64,000 nt of DNA, taken from NCBI RefSeq assembly GCF_964028355.1, contig NZ_OZ034761.1:1302001-1366000 (forward strand), read 5' to 3'. This document shows, one piece after another, positions 39,893 through 51,700 of the stretch; the first letter of the stretch is position 1; every line of letters starts with the position of its first letter. The notes under the pieces are model-generated. The model was not told the origin of the DNA. It did no database searches and saw only the letters and a program-made list of their open reading frames with translations. This DNA is from Wolbachia endosymbiont (group B) of Gerris lacustris. Its GTDB lineage: Bacteria > Pseudomonadota > Alphaproteobacteria > Rickettsiales > Anaplasmataceae. Position numbers and translations under genes: made by a program.

Positions 39893-40417
39893 CTAGCATG
39901 TAGCTTTATACTCCTTCATCAATACAACATAATTTTGTGCTGACTGCATAATATGTTTAATTTCCTCATCTGACATTTTTTTGAAGAATTTTGCTGGCCT
40001 GCCAGCCCATACTTCACCACTTTTTATCACTTTTCCATGTGTCACCAGTGAACCAGCAGCTACCATAGCTCCAAACTCCACAATCGCATGATCCATTATG
40101 GTAGAACCCATACCAATAAATGCTTTATCATGCACCGTGCATGCATGTAATATGCAAAAATGTCCAACCGTCACCATACTACCAATAATCGTGTCGCCGC
40201 CTGGATTTCTATCTACATGAATTACGGTGCCATCTTGAATATTCGTTTCATCACCTATTTTGATTGATCCAACATCTCCTCTGATCACACAATTAAACCA
40301 GATACTCGCATTCCTTCCTATTTCAACGTTACCTATGATACGCACACCGTCTGCGATAAAAGAACTTTCATCCATTTTTGGTTCATAATCTTTGTATTTT
40401 AAAATGTGATAGCTCAT
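39893..40417 (-). CDS. Gamma-carbonic anhydrase family protein
   Basis: 174 residues of left-handed beta-helix hexapeptide repeats (IGRNASIWFNCVIRGDVGSI, IGDETNIQDGTVIHVD). The metal-binding His residues of the family are present in VIHVDRN and VTVGHFCILHACTV. Members interconvert CO2 and bicarbonate or bind acyl/CoA-like ligands; the true substrate here is unknown. The gene is complete and its 3' end abuts the IS4 remnant. Confidence 0.9.
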   Translation of the reverse strand: MSYHILKYKDYEPKMDESSFIADGVRIIGNVEIGRNASIWFNCVIRGDVGSIKIGDETNIQDGTVIHVDRNPGGDTIIGSMVTVGHFCILHACTVHDKAFIGMGSTIMDHAIVEFGAMVAAGSLVTHGKVIKSGEVWAGRPAKFFKKMSDEEIKHIMQSAQNYVVLMKEYKATC

Positions 40418-40488
40418 AATTTAAATAGGGTTTAATACATACTTGGATTCCAGTAGTCAAGTTACTCGGGTAAAGATATTCTTGACTT

Positions 40489-40857
40489 ATGAGCCTTATG
40501 CTCCTAAAGTCTTTATTTTTAGCTCTATTCATAATGTCAGTAACAGTACTTAGTGTGCTTCAAATAATATTAGTTGTTGTATTGGTAATTTTAGTGCTTC
40601 TGCAGCCACCTGGAAGTAGTTCATTAAGTGGCTTTAGTAATTCACAGCAGGGAATGAATTCAATAATTCCGGTAAAGTCTTCTGAAAATTCACTAAGTAG
40701 AATAACTTCTATAGTTGCTGGACTGTTTATTATAAATACACTGTTACTATCAGGATTATGTTCAAAAGATGTACATAAAAAATTAATTGAAGAGAAGATT
40801 ATATCAGAAAAGAAGCAAGAAGGCCAATCAACTTCTGTTCCATTTGAAAATCAATGA
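40489..40857 (+). CDS. secG: Preprotein translocase subunit SecG
   Basis: Small inner-membrane subunit of SecYEG. The 122 residues have two membrane helices ([16 protein letters not shown] and [16 protein letters not shown]) flanking the family's Gly/Ser-rich loop ([16 protein letters not shown]). The N-terminus is about 20 residues longer than usual; ATGs at 40498 and 40522 are alternatives. The stop codon overlaps the pyrG start (ATGA), so translation is probably coupled. Confidence 0.88.
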   Translation: MSLMLLKSLFLALFIMSVTVLSVLQIILVVVLVILVLLQPPGSSSLSGFSNSQQGMNSIIPVKSSENSLSRITSIVAGLFIINTLLLSGLCSKDVHKKLIEEKIISEKKQEGQSTSVPFENQ

Positions 40858-42461
40858 AAGAAACCAAGTTTATCTTTGTTACAGGTGGAGTTGTTTCATC
40901 ACTTGGTAAGGGTTTAGTTGCTTCAAGTGTGGGCGCACTTCTTCAAGCTCATGGATTCAAGGTTCGCATCAGAAAGCTTGACCCATATCTCAACATTGAT
41001 CCTGGAACAATGAGCCCAGCTCAGCACGGGGAAGTATTTGTTACTGAGGATGGTGCTGAAACTGATTTAGACCTTGGACATTACGAGCGTTTTACTAAAA
41101 TTAAAGCAACTAAGGATGACAATATAACAACTGGTAAAGTATATAATGAATTATTAAAGAAGGAAAGGCGTGGTGATTATCTGGGTAAAACTGTACAAGT
41201 TATTCCTCATGTGACAGATTTAATCAAATCTTTTATTTTTAATGATACGGAAGACTTAAATTTTGTAATATGCGAAATAGGTGGAACCGTAGGTGATATT
41301 GAAAGCCAACCGTTTTTGGAAGCTATACGCCAAGTTAATTATAAACTAGGAAAGCAAAGAGTTATCCTTATTCATCTAACCTTAATACCATATCTTACTG
41401 TAGCGCAAGAATCAAAGACAAAACCAACACAGCATTCAGTTCGAGAATTAAACTCTATGGGATTACAACCGGATATTATATTATGTCGCAGTGGAAAAGA
41501 AATTTCCGATAACCAAAAAGAAAAGATAGCCAATCTTTGCAATGTTTCTTTATCTAACGTAATACCTGCTCCTGATGTAAATCATATATACGAGTTACCG
41601 TCCTTGTATAATCAATGTGGGCTCGGGACACAAATTTTGGATCACTTTCACTTAAGTAAGCCAAAACCAAGCTTACCTGAATGGGACCAAATAGTACACT
41701 CTATGAGACATCCAACACAAGAAGTTATCGTTTCCATAGTAGGAAAATATACTGAATTTCCTGACGCATATAAATCACTGATTGAAGCATTAAACCATGG
41801 TGCAATTAGTAATAAAGCTAGAGTGAAGATAAATTGGGTCAACTCAAGAGAAGAGAATGGAAAATCTATAGATGCAAAGTTTATAAGAGAAAAATTACAA
41901 AATTCTCATGCAATCCTTGTCCCAGGGGGATTTGGTGATAATGGAGTAGAAGGTAAGATATTAGCAATAAACTACGCCCGTATAAATAACATTCCATTTT
42001 TGGGAATATGTCTTGGTATGCAGCTTGCAGTGATTGAATTTGCTCGCAATGTCATTAAGCTTGAAGATGTACACTCTGAAGAATTTTGTACCTGTAAGCA
42101 CCCAATCATTAAGCTAGCTAGCGATAAAAACGTTGATCTTGGTGGGACTATGAGACTTGGAACATATAAATGTAATGTAAGTCCAAATTCCAAAATGGCA
42201 AATGTGTATAGTAATGTCACTATTTCAGAAAGGCACAGGCACAGATATATAGTTAATTTAGATTATAAAGATGATATAGAAAAGAATGGACTGATATGCA
42301 GTAGTATATCGGAAGATAAAACATGCATAGAGGCAGTAGAGTTAGAAAATCATCCATGGTTTATTGGTGTGCAATTTCATCCAGAATTTCAATCAAGACC
42401 ATTTTCTCCTCATCCTCTCTTTACATCATTTATTAAGGCAGCTATTAATAATAGAATTTAA
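40854..42461 (+). CDS. pyrG: CTP synthase
   Basis: Makes CTP from UTP, ATP and glutamine. The 535 residues hold the N-terminal synthetase domain ([52 protein letters not shown]) and the C-terminal glutaminase. The nucleophile Cys is in [11 protein letters not shown] and the His-Glu pair in [10 protein letters not shown]. The start overlaps secG by 4 bp. A small gene follows 22 bp downstream, so secG to tadA may be one operon. Confidence 0.97.
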   Translation: MKETKFIFVTGGVVSSLGKGLVASSVGALLQAHGFKVRIRKLDPYLNIDPGTMSPAQHGEVFVTEDGAETDLDLGHYERFTKIKATKDDNITTGKVYNELLKKERRGDYLGKTVQVIPHVTDLIKSFIFNDTEDLNFVICEIGGTVGDIESQPFLEAIRQVNYKLGKQRVILIHLTLIPYLTVAQESKTKPTQHSVRELNSMGLQPDIILCRSGKEISDNQKEKIANLCNVSLSNVIPAPDVNHIYELPSLYNQCGLGTQILDHFHLSKPKPSLPEWDQIVHSMRHPTQEVIVSIVGKYTEFPDAYKSLIEALNHGAISNKARVKINWVNSREENGKSIDAKFIREKLQNSHAILVPGGFGDNGVEGKILAINYARINNIPFLGICLGMQLAVIEFARNVIKLEDVHSEEFCTCKHPIIKLASDKNVDLGGTMRLGTYKCNVSPNSKMANVYSNVTISERHRHRYIVNLDYKDDIEKNGLICSSISEDKTCIEAVELENHPWFIGVQFHPEFQSRPFSPHPLFTSFIKAAINNRI

Positions 42462-42483
42462 TAGATAGGTTACAAGAGGTAAA

Positions 42484-42849
42484 ATGCTTCCAGGATTTTT
42501 TTTAAGCGATGAGAATAAAATTAACTCTGGAACTACAATAATAAAAAAGGACTGCATAGATATAGAGAGAATACTAGATAAATTAGAAGAGGAACAAGCC
42601 ATGGAAGATATGCTTGATATAGAGGAAATAGGTAAAGTAAAAGAAGTAAATAAATTTCAGTCAAAAAAAGAAGTAGAGAAATACTTAAAACAAGAAACAT
42701 ATGACTGGTATTTAAAGCAACTGAGCAAAATTCACAGCGAGCATAATTACGCTAATTTGAAAGGAGTTGCTAAGCTAAAACCAAGAAGTAAAATTTACAA
42801 CTTGCGAGAGATAAGAAAATTTAAAAAAGAAATCATTGTAAATAAGTAA
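42484..42849 (+). CDS. Hypothetical charged protein between pyrG and tadA
   Basis: 121 residues, very rich in Lys and Glu, mostly predicted helix, with no signal peptide or membrane segment. An AGAGGT lies 6 nt before the ATG. It ends 3 bp before tadA, so it is likely co-transcribed. I do not recognise the family. Confidence 0.75.
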   Translation: MLPGFFLSDENKINSGTTIIKKDCIDIERILDKLEEEQAMEDMLDIEEIGKVKEVNKFQSKKEVEKYLKQETYDWYLKQLSKIHSEHNYANLKGVAKLKPRSKIYNLREIRKFKKEIIVNK

Positions 42850-42852
42850 CGA

Positions 42853-43278
42853 ATGTTCAAGTACCAATACATGGAACTTGCCATAGAGCAAGCAAAACTT
42901 GCTCAGAAAGATGGCGAAGTGCCAATAGGTGCTGTAATAGTTAGTGGAAACAATATAATCTCCTCTGCACACAATATCTCTAATGATCCAACTGCACATG
43001 CAGAAATGTTAACAATTAAACAAGCATTTTCAACTTCCACGCTTTATGAAGCTGACATGTATGTAACATTAGAGCCATGCCCGATGTGTGCTCAAGCTAT
43101 CTCTTTTGCAAAAATTAAACGGCTGTACTTTGGAGCTTATAATCCAAAAGGTGGAGGAGTTGAAAACGGCACTAGAACATTTCAATTCTGTAACCACATA
43201 CCTGAAGTTTATGGTGGAATATTAGAAACAAAATGTTCTCTTTTGTTAAAAGATTTCTTTGAGAAACTAAGAACTTAG
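42853..43278 (+). CDS. tadA: tRNA-specific adenosine deaminase
   Basis: Deaminates A34 of tRNA-Arg(ACG) to inosine so that one tRNA reads three CGN codons. The 141 residues carry the zinc motifs HAEM (the Glu is the proton shuttle) and PCPMCAQA, and the family's DGEVPIGAVIV. The substrate tRNA is at 12930-13007. The 242 bp after the stop contain no feature I can support. Confidence 0.93.
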   Translation: MFKYQYMELAIEQAKLAQKDGEVPIGAVIVSGNNIISSAHNISNDPTAHAEMLTIKQAFSTSTLYEADMYVTLEPCPMCAQAISFAKIKRLYFGAYNPKGGGVENGTRTFQFCNHIPEVYGGILETKCSLLLKDFFEKLRT

Positions 43279-43520
43279 TTTAAGCTGTGTGATTATGATT
43301 ATTGTTCTGTTTTGCATTAACTTGCTTTTTGTACGAGGTTATCACTTAAGCGCAGAAGTTGCTTTATCCAGCATTAAAACCTGAGAGTTTTTAAGCTTAT
43401 GCATTCCTTTTATCCTTCAGAAAGTTTTTGTCTACTATCTTTATTCAGAAAAAAAATTATAAAATTTCTATAGTTATGGTATAATTGTAAATACCGCTTG
43501 CCAATAAGCTGAGTATAAAA

Positions 43521-43952
43521 ATGCCGCTCGGACAGATCATTACATATAGCACGATATTACTTGCTATAATTGCAGTATTTCTCTTTTTGAGAAAAATATA
43601 CAAAAATCACATTAGAAAAATTATATTTCCTCTAAAAGTTCTCAAAGAAGAGTGGGAAGAAAATAGAAAATTTAATGAATTATATCAAAAAAATAAGCAA
43701 AAAGAGTTGATGAAACAACAGGAAATGCTAAGCGAGAAGCAAAAAGATATGCAAGTTTACAAAGAAGATCTAGAAATAGTTGATATAGCAAAACCGCTAG
43801 GTAAATGGACAAAGATGGTTATGATGGGTAGTGGTTTAATGAAGCATTTTGCACAATTGATACACAGAGAAGGTGATAAAAAAGGATTTTGGGAGCTGTT
43901 TATAAAAGCTCAGTCTTCAACTAAGGGTAAACATAAAGGAAAAGGCAGATGA
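43521..43952 (+). CDS. Hypothetical membrane-anchored coiled-coil protein
   Basis: 143 residues. One N-terminal membrane helix (ITYSTILLAIIAVFLFL) precedes a Lys/Glu/Gln-rich stretch likely to be coiled coil (residues about 45-85) and a basic C-terminus (KGKHKGKGR). Not recognised. The ATG at 43521 has no strong ribosome binding site. Confidence 0.7.
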   Translation: MPLGQIITYSTILLAIIAVFLFLRKIYKNHIRKIIFPLKVLKEEWEENRKFNELYQKNKQKELMKQQEMLSEKQKDMQVYKEDLEIVDIAKPLGKWTKMVMMGSGLMKHFAQLIHREGDKKGFWELFIKAQSSTKGKHKGKGR

Positions 43953-44019
43953 AGTATCCGTTGTATAACCTGGTTTCTGGCACTAAACTTCTTAAGTGTT
44001 ATAGTCAGTCAAGTATAAG

Positions 44020-44173
44020 GGTGTCATCCCAGTGCTTGAAACTGGGATCCAGCTCTTCATGTAATCTAGTTAAAAATATTAATTTTAACATAAAGCAACT
44101 ACTTTTATGCCAACCAGCTCAGCGTGCTTACTTAAAATTCCTGGATCCCAGTGTCAAGCACTGGGATGATACC
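44020..44173. repeat. Palindromic repeat element between 43952 and ccmA
   Basis: 154 bp with inverted arms GGTGTCATCCCAGTGCTTGA and the complementary form ending CACTGGGATGATACC. The interior (AT-rich, about 85 bp) is unlike that of the other copies. It fills half of the 347-bp gap, and no gene is credible there. Confidence 0.88.
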
Positions 44174-44299
44174 ATCTGCTACCTACAAACCCAATGTTCG
44201 TACAGTTGTATGTCAAACACTGACTGTTTGTTATGCAAGCTATCCAATGTTCATACACTGAAGTGTTTAGGCTCCAAGTTCTCTTTAAAGGTTCAATAG

Positions 44300-44923
44300 A
44301 TGCTTGAATGTAAAAATCTATCCTGTGCTCGTAATAACAAAGTATTATTTAAAAACCTCAATTTTAAAGCTGAACCAAAATCAAAAATCTTAATCACTGG
44401 TCCAAATGGTAGCGGCAAAACCAGCTTAATCAGAAGTTTATCTGGACTTTTGCCGCCAGTGTCAGGTAATATAATGTACTGTGGAAAAGATATATATGAT
44501 GATCCAAAATCCTTTATATCTTCCATGGTTTACGTAGGACATAAAAACGCCTGTAAAGATAGCTTAACAATTGGTGAAAACATAGAATTCTGGGCAAGAA
44601 TACGGAACACTAGAGAATTAGTTATGGCAGCTGCTTATTGTTTAGAGTTGCAGCCTGTATTTAACATTAGATATGGTGAACTTTCTGCAGGCTGGAAAAG
44701 AAGAGTTGCGCTTGCTCGCCTTTTAATTTCTAATGCAAATATCTGGCTGATAGATGAACCTTTCTGTAATCTTGATAGCACAACATGTGAATTAGTATTG
44801 AACCTAATCTCAATACGCTCTGAGCAGAACGGTACAGTAATTATTACAGGACATAGCTCTACAGAACAATTGTGTGACTTTAAGACAATCGACATACGTG
44901 ATTTTAACAGACCTCTTGTATAA
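44300..44923 (+). CDS. ccmA: Heme exporter ATP-binding protein CcmA
   Basis: ATPase of the CcmAB heme export step of system I cytochrome c maturation. The 207-residue length is typical. Walker A is GPNGSGKTS, the ABC signature LSAGWKRR, Walker B IWLIDEP and the H-loop TGHSS. ccmB is not adjacent here, as is common in Rickettsiales. It could be another small ABC ATPase, but length and signature favour CcmA. Confidence 0.9.
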   Translation: MLECKNLSCARNNKVLFKNLNFKAEPKSKILITGPNGSGKTSLIRSLSGLLPPVSGNIMYCGKDIYDDPKSFISSMVYVGHKNACKDSLTIGENIEFWARIRNTRELVMAAAYCLELQPVFNIRYGELSAGWKRRVALARLLISNANIWLIDEPFCNLDSTTCELVLNLISIRSEQNGTVIITGHSSTEQLCDFKTIDIRDFNRPLV

Positions 44924-44985
44924 TTTTTGGCCTTATTGTACTTACATCAATAATTTATTATCACATTTAATATTACGCATTAAAA

Positions 44986-46692
44986 TTAACTCATCTCTTT
45001 CAAAGGCTCTATATTAAAAATCGAAAGTCCAGAAGCAATGACATGTGCTAAGGCTTGGACGAGAAACATTCTTGCAGCGGTGAGATTTAAGTTATTCTCC
45101 AGTATAAACCGCATATTTAAATCACTTTTGCCATATCCCCATAAAACATGAAACGCTTCTGCAACTTCAAGTAAGTAGAAAGTAATTCTGTGTGGCTCAC
45201 AAAGGCTTGCTGCAGTTTCTACCACATCTGGCCACTTTGCTAAGGTTTTTATGAGGAATAGCTCCCCATCTGTCCTTAAAAGTAAAGAGTCTGCTGTTGG
45301 GAGCTCTTTTGGAGCATTACGCATTAACGAATGAGCACGAGCATGAGCATATTGCACGTAAAAAATAGGGTTGTCTCTTGATTGTTCTTTAACTTTAACA
45401 AAATCAAAGTCCAAGACCATATCATTCTTGCGTGTTAACATTATAAAACGAGTGATATCCCTTCCAACCTCTTCCACTACATCCCTAGCTGTAAGAAAAT
45501 TCCCTGATCTTTTGGACATCTTAACAGGTTTGCCATTATCAAAAAAATTCACAATATTATGCAGTTTTACTTCTATCTTTGCTTTGTTATCACTCAGTGC
45601 AGAAACGACTGCTTTGAGCCTTTTGACATAACCACCATGATCACTGCCGAGCTCTACGATCATATTGTTAAAGCCACGTGATATCTTATCGAAATGATAA
45701 GCAATATCCGATGCAAAATAAGTCCAGCTACCATCCTCTTTTTTTAGTGCGCGGTCAATATCATCACCAAATTTTGTGGAGCGAAACAACATTTCTTTTC
45801 TGGAAATCCAATTTTCACTTTCTTTACCTTTTGGTTTTTCTAGGTACCCTTCATACACCAAACCTTTATCAGATAATATCTTTATACTCTTTTCAATCTT
45901 GCCGCTTTTTTGTAATTCGTATTCTGAAGTAAAGACATCATGACTTACTCCAAGCAAATTCATATCTTCCTTTATGAGCTCTAAAATAGAATTTAAAGTA
46001 TATTCTCTAATTATCTGATTGTCTTCCTCTTCTCTAAGCTCCTTGCCATATTTTTTAGCTAGTGCTTCCCCTATTGGTTTTAAATATTCACCTGGGTATA
46101 GGCCTTTTTCAATACTTATTTTTTCTCCCAGAGCTTCCTTATACCGCAAATATACTGATCGAATTAGCGTATCTATCTGCGCTCCAGCGTCATTAATATA
46201 GTACTCCTTAGTAACTGTATAACCAACTTTCTTTAGTAAATTTGCCAGAACATCACCAAATACTGCTCCTCTTGCATGACCAATATGCAGAGGACCTGTT
46301 GGATTTGCAGATACAAACTCAACATTGATGGCTTGATTATCTCCAATATTTAGAGTGCCAAAGTCTGTTTTCAGCTCATTTATTTGTTTTAAAATCCCAT
46401 GCCACACTTCCATTTTCAAGTGAATATTGATGAAACCATGGCCTGCTATTTCTACTTTTGCAACTTCATCAAAAAGCTCAAACTCTTTAGCTAAAACCTC
46501 TGCGATTTCAATGGGATCCTTCTTTTCATGTTTTGCAAGCACCATAGCAACATTTGTATAAATATCTCCATGCGCTTTATTGCTTGGAGGCTCCACAATA
46601 AAATTTTCTGCACTTATATTTATGATACCCCTTCGTTTCAATTCATTTAATTTGCTGGAAATTAGAGAGGCAACCTGCTTGAAAATATTCAT
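44986..46692 (-). CDS. argS: Arginyl-tRNA synthetase
   Basis: Class I synthetase that charges tRNA-Arg. The 568 residues have the N-terminal tRNA-recognition domain, HIGH as [13 protein letters not shown] near residue 130, the KMSKS equivalent VKMSKRSGN near residue 385 and the helical DALR-type anticodon domain at the end. Complete, with an ATG at 46692. Confidence 0.96.
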   Translation of the reverse strand: MNIFKQVASLISSKLNELKRRGIINISAENFIVEPPSNKAHGDIYTNVAMVLAKHEKKDPIEIAEVLAKEFELFDEVAKVEIAGHGFINIHLKMEVWHGILKQINELKTDFGTLNIGDNQAINVEFVSANPTGPLHIGHARGAVFGDVLANLLKKVGYTVTKEYYINDAGAQIDTLIRSVYLRYKEALGEKISIEKGLYPGEYLKPIGEALAKKYGKELREEEDNQIIREYTLNSILELIKEDMNLLGVSHDVFTSEYELQKSGKIEKSIKILSDKGLVYEGYLEKPKGKESENWISRKEMLFRSTKFGDDIDRALKKEDGSWTYFASDIAYHFDKISRGFNNMIVELGSDHGGYVKRLKAVVSALSDNKAKIEVKLHNIVNFFDNGKPVKMSKRSGNFLTARDVVEEVGRDITRFIMLTRKNDMVLDFDFVKVKEQSRDNPIFYVQYAHARAHSLMRNAPKELPTADSLLLRTDGELFLIKTLAKWPDVVETAASLCEPHRITFYLLEVAEAFHVLWGYGKSDLNMRFILENNLNLTAARMFLVQALAHVIASGLSIFNIEPLKEMS

Positions 46693-47061
46693 TAACTAAA
46701 AAGCTATAAAACCTATAGCAGTATAGTGGATAAATGGGGAAAGTTGAAGGGTTATCTGATTGAATCTATAGCTAAAGAGTGACCTAGATTTACCGACAAT
46801 TTGAAGAGCTGTCACTCCTCTACTCTTTAGCAGCTACAGTGGTATGACATGTTGCTCCGTGTCAGCCAATTGGATGACACCTTATAGTCCTGTCATTGTC
46901 ATTCCTTCACGTGACGCTGGAATAGCAAAGAAGAATAGGTTGTTGGTTTTTTATATGGTTATGCAAAATTCCAATCTTGAAGTCTTTTCTTTAACGGTAC
47001 ATGCATCAAAATCATATAAGCTTATAACATCTTCGATACCGTGCTCAAAATGATACTTATA
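46693..47061. other. Intergenic stretch with degraded palindromic repeats
   Basis: 369 bp. Fragments of the palindromic family are recognisable near 46845-46925 (GGATGACACC, TGTCATTGTCATTCC). An ORF here is only repeat translation. No RNA gene is seen. Confidence 0.5.
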
Positions 47062-48398
47062 GGGAGTGTTAAATAAACTGTGTCAAGCCGCATTTTTAGT
47101 TCAACTCAATTTTCAGTCTGTTGGGAAAGAAAATGTCAAGCTGAGACATAGTTAATGACCAATTAGGCAAAGCTGTAGTCCACTTTTGCTCTACCTTTTT
47201 TATAGCACAATATACCTGTTTGTACAAGGCATTTGTATTAGTAAATGAGCCCTTAGTTTTAGTAAATTTCCTAATTTGTCTATGCAATCCCTCAATTGGA
47301 TTGGTGGTGTAAATCAGCTTCCTAACTGGTCCAGAATACTTAAAATAACCAGACAAATTTTCCCAATTGTTTTGCCATGATTTTGTAACCAAGGGATATT
47401 TTTCACTCCATTTTTCTTCCAGCTCAAGCAAATAATTCTCAGCAATCTCTTTACTTGAAGCACGATATATTTTTTTCAAATCATTTATGAAAACTTTTAC
47501 ATCTTTGCTAGATACATACTTCAGTGAATTCCTTATCTGATGCACTATGCATAGCTGTACTTCTGCTTTAGGAAATACACTATTTATAGCGGTAGGAAAG
47601 CTTTTTAGCCCATCAATACAGGCAATTAGAATATCTTCTACTCCTCTTTCTTTGAGGTCATTTAGTACTCCCAACCAGAAGTTAGCTCCTTCACTTTCAG
47701 CCAAATAAAAACCTAATACTTCTTTTCTGCCATTTTGATTTATGCCCAATATATTATACATACATTTACTTATGCAATGTCCGTCCTCCTTGACCTTAAA
47801 AAACATGCCATCCATAAATACTATTGGATACACTGATTGCAGTGGGCGGCTGCGCCATTCATTGATTACTGGTAGCAGTTTATCGGTAATACTAGATATC
47901 TCTGCTGCTGATATTTTGTGGTCATATATTTCCTCAACATGTGAAGCTATATCTCTGTATCCCATGCCACTGGCATATGTGCTTAAGACCTTTGCTTCAA
48001 GTTCTGGATGTAGGCTTGTTTGCCTTTTTTTGACTATTTGTGGTTCAAAGCTTCCCTCCCTATCTCTTGGTGTTAGCAGCTCAAATGAGCCTGCACTCGT
48101 GCGTAAAGTTTTTGCGTTTCTCCCATTTCTTCGGTTATTTTCTTCACTTTCAGCTGACATGTAGCTTTCTATTTCACCTTCCAGACTTGCCTCTAGCAAC
48201 CTTTTTATAAACGGTGTTAATGCTCCATCTCTTCCTGTCAATGGTCTTCCTTCTCGTATAGATGACAGGATATTTGTTTCTAATTCTTTATAATCTACCA
48301 AACCAGTAGTTCTATTTGCTTGACTCATATCAAACCTCCATTTTTTATATCAATTTATTACTTTTTTTTCGGTTTGACACACTTTTTTGAACGTTCCC
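47062..48398 (-). mobile_element. IS256-type element, copy II
   Basis: 1337 bp, one T shorter than copy I, in a T run near 48362. The flanks TACTTATA and AAATGGGA do not match, again without a target duplication. Confidence 0.9.
47096..48328 (-). CDS. IS256-family transposase, copy II
   Basis: 410 residues, complete, with the same motifs as copy I and Ser in place of Ala near the C-terminus (NWSLTM). Confidence 0.94.
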   Translation of the reverse strand: MSQANRTTGLVDYKELETNILSSIREGRPLTGRDGALTPFIKRLLEASLEGEIESYMSAESEENNRRNGRNAKTLRTSAGSFELLTPRDREGSFEPQIVKKRQTSLHPELEAKVLSTYASGMGYRDIASHVEEIYDHKISAAEISSITDKLLPVINEWRSRPLQSVYPIVFMDGMFFKVKEDGHCISKCMYNILGINQNGRKEVLGFYLAESEGANFWLGVLNDLKERGVEDILIACIDGLKSFPTAINSVFPKAEVQLCIVHQIRNSLKYVSSKDVKVFINDLKKIYRASSKEIAENYLLELEEKWSEKYPLVTKSWQNNWENLSGYFKYSGPVRKLIYTTNPIEGLHRQIRKFTKTKGSFTNTNALYKQVYCAIKKVEQKWTTALPNWSLTMSQLDIFFPNRLKIELN

Positions 48399-48706
48399 AA
48401 ATGGGAGGCAGCCAAGGGGTTTGAAGCTATCTGACTTGAGGGAAATACCAATGTTATGGAGTGAGCAGATGGAGAAGTTTTACGGGTTTAAGCAAGCTGT
48501 CTGCCAATAAAAAATGAGATAATTTCTTTAGAAGGATCTTTAAATTATTAAATCTCTCTGTAATTCTTTTATGGAAAGATTAGTAAATTTAACACTCCTA
48601 CTAAATTGGATAAATTGATTGCAAAAAAATAAGATCTTCAATAAGTCGCTTGTATAGTCGGCCTTTCATAGGTAACAAAGCCAACTCTCCTGCTATATTT
48701 CTTACC
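48399..48706. other. Coding debris right of IS256 copy II
   Basis: 308 bp. A short plus-strand frame ending LWSEQMEKFYGFKQAVCQ and a stop at about 48510 looks like the C-terminus of a lost gene cut by IS256. The rest has no reading frame or structure I can support. Confidence 0.35.
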
Positions 48707-51700
48707 TTAAGTTATATTTTGCACTGTTATTTGATTCACTACAGCTTCAGCATTGCTATTCTCAAGTGACTTTGAAGGCTTATTACGATAGTATATGATT
48801 GAAGCAATAACTAAGCAACAAGTCCCAACTGTTATTCCCACTGCTAGCATTTCTAAATAAACTGCAACAGCTATTCCTGTAGCAACTCCTGTTATTGCTA
48901 ACATAGAAGCAGCTATCACAGGCAACTTACTTTTTGCATCTTGTGGATTAGGGTTGTTTTTGTTTGGATAACCAGGTTGTTTGCTGTTACCTTGAGCATT
49001 TTTTGACACAGGTTCAGTAGGCTGAACGAGAGCTTGTTTTTTCTCATCACCCTCAACACCTGTATTGCTAGGATTGCTGTCAACAACTAAAGTTTTTGGT
49101 TGCATGTTCTGCATAGCATCATCATCTTGGTGTTCTTCAGGTATAACTTTATCATGTTCACCATCATTTTGGCTGCCTTGTGTAATTACTACAGATTCTT
49201 CTTCATTACTTCTAGATGTTGAAACATCCTCACTTACAGAACTTGATACTTTAGGTACTGTTAAATTTTGCTGATCATCTTGCTCATCATTTAGGTTATC
49301 AGGCTCGGATTTAGATTCTTCAGTGGCCATTGAAGGCATTTCTGACACCATGGCAGTAGCTACAGATTCTATTGCTTCAATTACAGGTATTCTTACTTCA
49401 TTAATTTCTTCCTCAGAATTCGGTGAATCTGATTCACTTTCTTTAGGCTCTACCACGGGGACTTCTTGTCTACCTGCAGCAGCACCAATACTTTTACTTT
49501 CTACTGCAAGAAATTCTCTAATTTTTTTAACCTTATTTTTGGACTGTTGATCTTTCTTTCCAACTTCTGTCTCATGAGCTTTCTCCAAAGCCCGATTAAT
49601 GATTCGTTCTGCATTATTGTCCTCTTGTTTTACCCGTTTTACTAAACATTCTACTGCTTTATAATCAAAACTGAAGATAGCATCAGACAACTCCTTTTCT
49701 ATGCTTCTTGTATTTTGGTCACTACTATGCACTCTATCCTCCTCAAAATTATCACTTATACGATCCATTATTGAAACCATCATGCCATCTAGTATATCAC
49801 TTTCTCCCTTTTGTGCAAGAACATCTTTTTCTACCTGCTTACTGGCAGCACTTTCAAGTCCTGGATTTTCTGATAGAGTGTCACTTGTTATAACTGGAAT
49901 TTCTAATTCATCTGCAACGTTATTACTTCTTTTTCGTATTATAAAAGTTCCAGGAGTTTGGTGCATTTCATCCCACAAACCTTGACATTCATGACAGGAA
50001 TATTCTTGCACGTCAATAGAAAACTGTAGAATATTTCTAATTTGCATTAAACTGAATATTAGATCAATATTCTTTCGACGTTTATTGTCTTTTGGATCTT
50101 TAGTGTATTCATCATATGCTATGTAAGCAGTCTGAGCTAATCCATTTACAATACCTGGCAAATAGCTGTGATTATACTCACGTAAAGCTTCAGATTGTAA
50201 TAATTTATTTTCCTTTTCCAGGTCTTCTATGCGCTTTTCTATGCTAGATTTAAAAATCCCACACTCCTCTTGAAAAATTACGTTAATTGCACCCTCTTCT
50301 GTGCATAAGTAACATACTTCCTTGACTAAGGAGTAATCTTCTTGGCCTATTGAGTAGTGTGTTGCATTTTTCAGTATATTCTGTATGACCTGCCTAATTA
50401 CTTGCTCATTATGTGATGCGTTTTGATAGATTTCTTCAGTGTAAAAAAGCACCTTGACTATAACGTCTGTGTTTTTGTATTCAACATTAGACAATGCAAT
50501 GAGGATTGATTCTTGTATGTTATCAAATTCGTTATTTTTAAATTTTTGATTGAGATAGCCGATAACATCATTGCTGCACTCAGCACATTCTTTGCATAGA
50601 TGCTCAATAAATGCAATATTGCCAGCATCCAATGCAGTTTTCAGAACTAAATTGTAAATTTCTCTTCTGCCACGCGCTCCTATGTTTTTCAGGATTTGTT
50701 GCCTTAGTATTGTAATAACTTTATCATCTGCAAATGCTTGTTCATATACATCGTAAATGACGTGACCTGTACTATTAGTGTATCGTTTGCACAAGTATTC
50801 AATGACAGATATGTGTTCTTGACTTATCGCAGTTTCTAACAAGGCAGCAAAGCTCTTTTTTAATAACTCTTCTGTTGAGGCTTTTTTAGTTGGCTCATTA
50901 ATATATCTTTCAAATGCACCTAGCACTATCGTGATGAATTCTTCATTTTTGATCAGAGACGCTGTTTCAAGCACACCATACAAAGGATCAGGTTTACTTG
51001 TTTTTAACACCTGTCCAAAATCTCTTAAAACGTATTCAACAAAAATTGCATTTAATAATTCTTGCTCTTTTCTTAGTGCTATAACTGAGAAAAAGCTAAT
51101 CTTATTAGGTTCGACAAGTTGTATAGCTTGATCTTTTAACCTTCCATGAACTCCATCGTTACTATGGAATTTTTCTGTAAAAGCTTCAATATATTTTTGA
51201 CCACCAACAAGTAAAGGTAAAAGACTTAGATTTCCTTCAGCAAAAAGTATGTCCTGACATCGTTCTGTCAGCTTATCATTAGCTGCAATTGCTAGTAATA
51301 CCAACTCTTTTACTGAATAATCACACTCAAAATTCTCCTGATCAAATTTATACTGTGATAGTACATTTGAATATATATGTTGATGATCGCTTCTATCTTG
51401 TAAATCTAAGTTAAGTTGTTGCTCACAAAAACTCTTTAAATTTACATTATCCAGCGTAATAGACCTACCTTCATAATCTTCAATATTTTGTACAACCTTG
51501 TCTAGTTCTTCACAATTATCTCCCCTTACAGCTTGATTTAAGATATTTATTATCTCAGCAAAAGTTAAGTTTTTAGGAATGATATCATATGAATCTTCAT
51601 CTTTTAACTCTACAGTAAACGACCTATCACAACCATCAGGAAAGTTCGTAAGTATTTCATTCTCTAGACTCAGATCTTCAGGAGGTGTATCACATAGATT

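Noticed and set aside
43949..44299. A 116-residue frame before ccmA
   Set aside because: Most of it is translation of a palindromic repeat element, with no ribosome binding site or family likeness.
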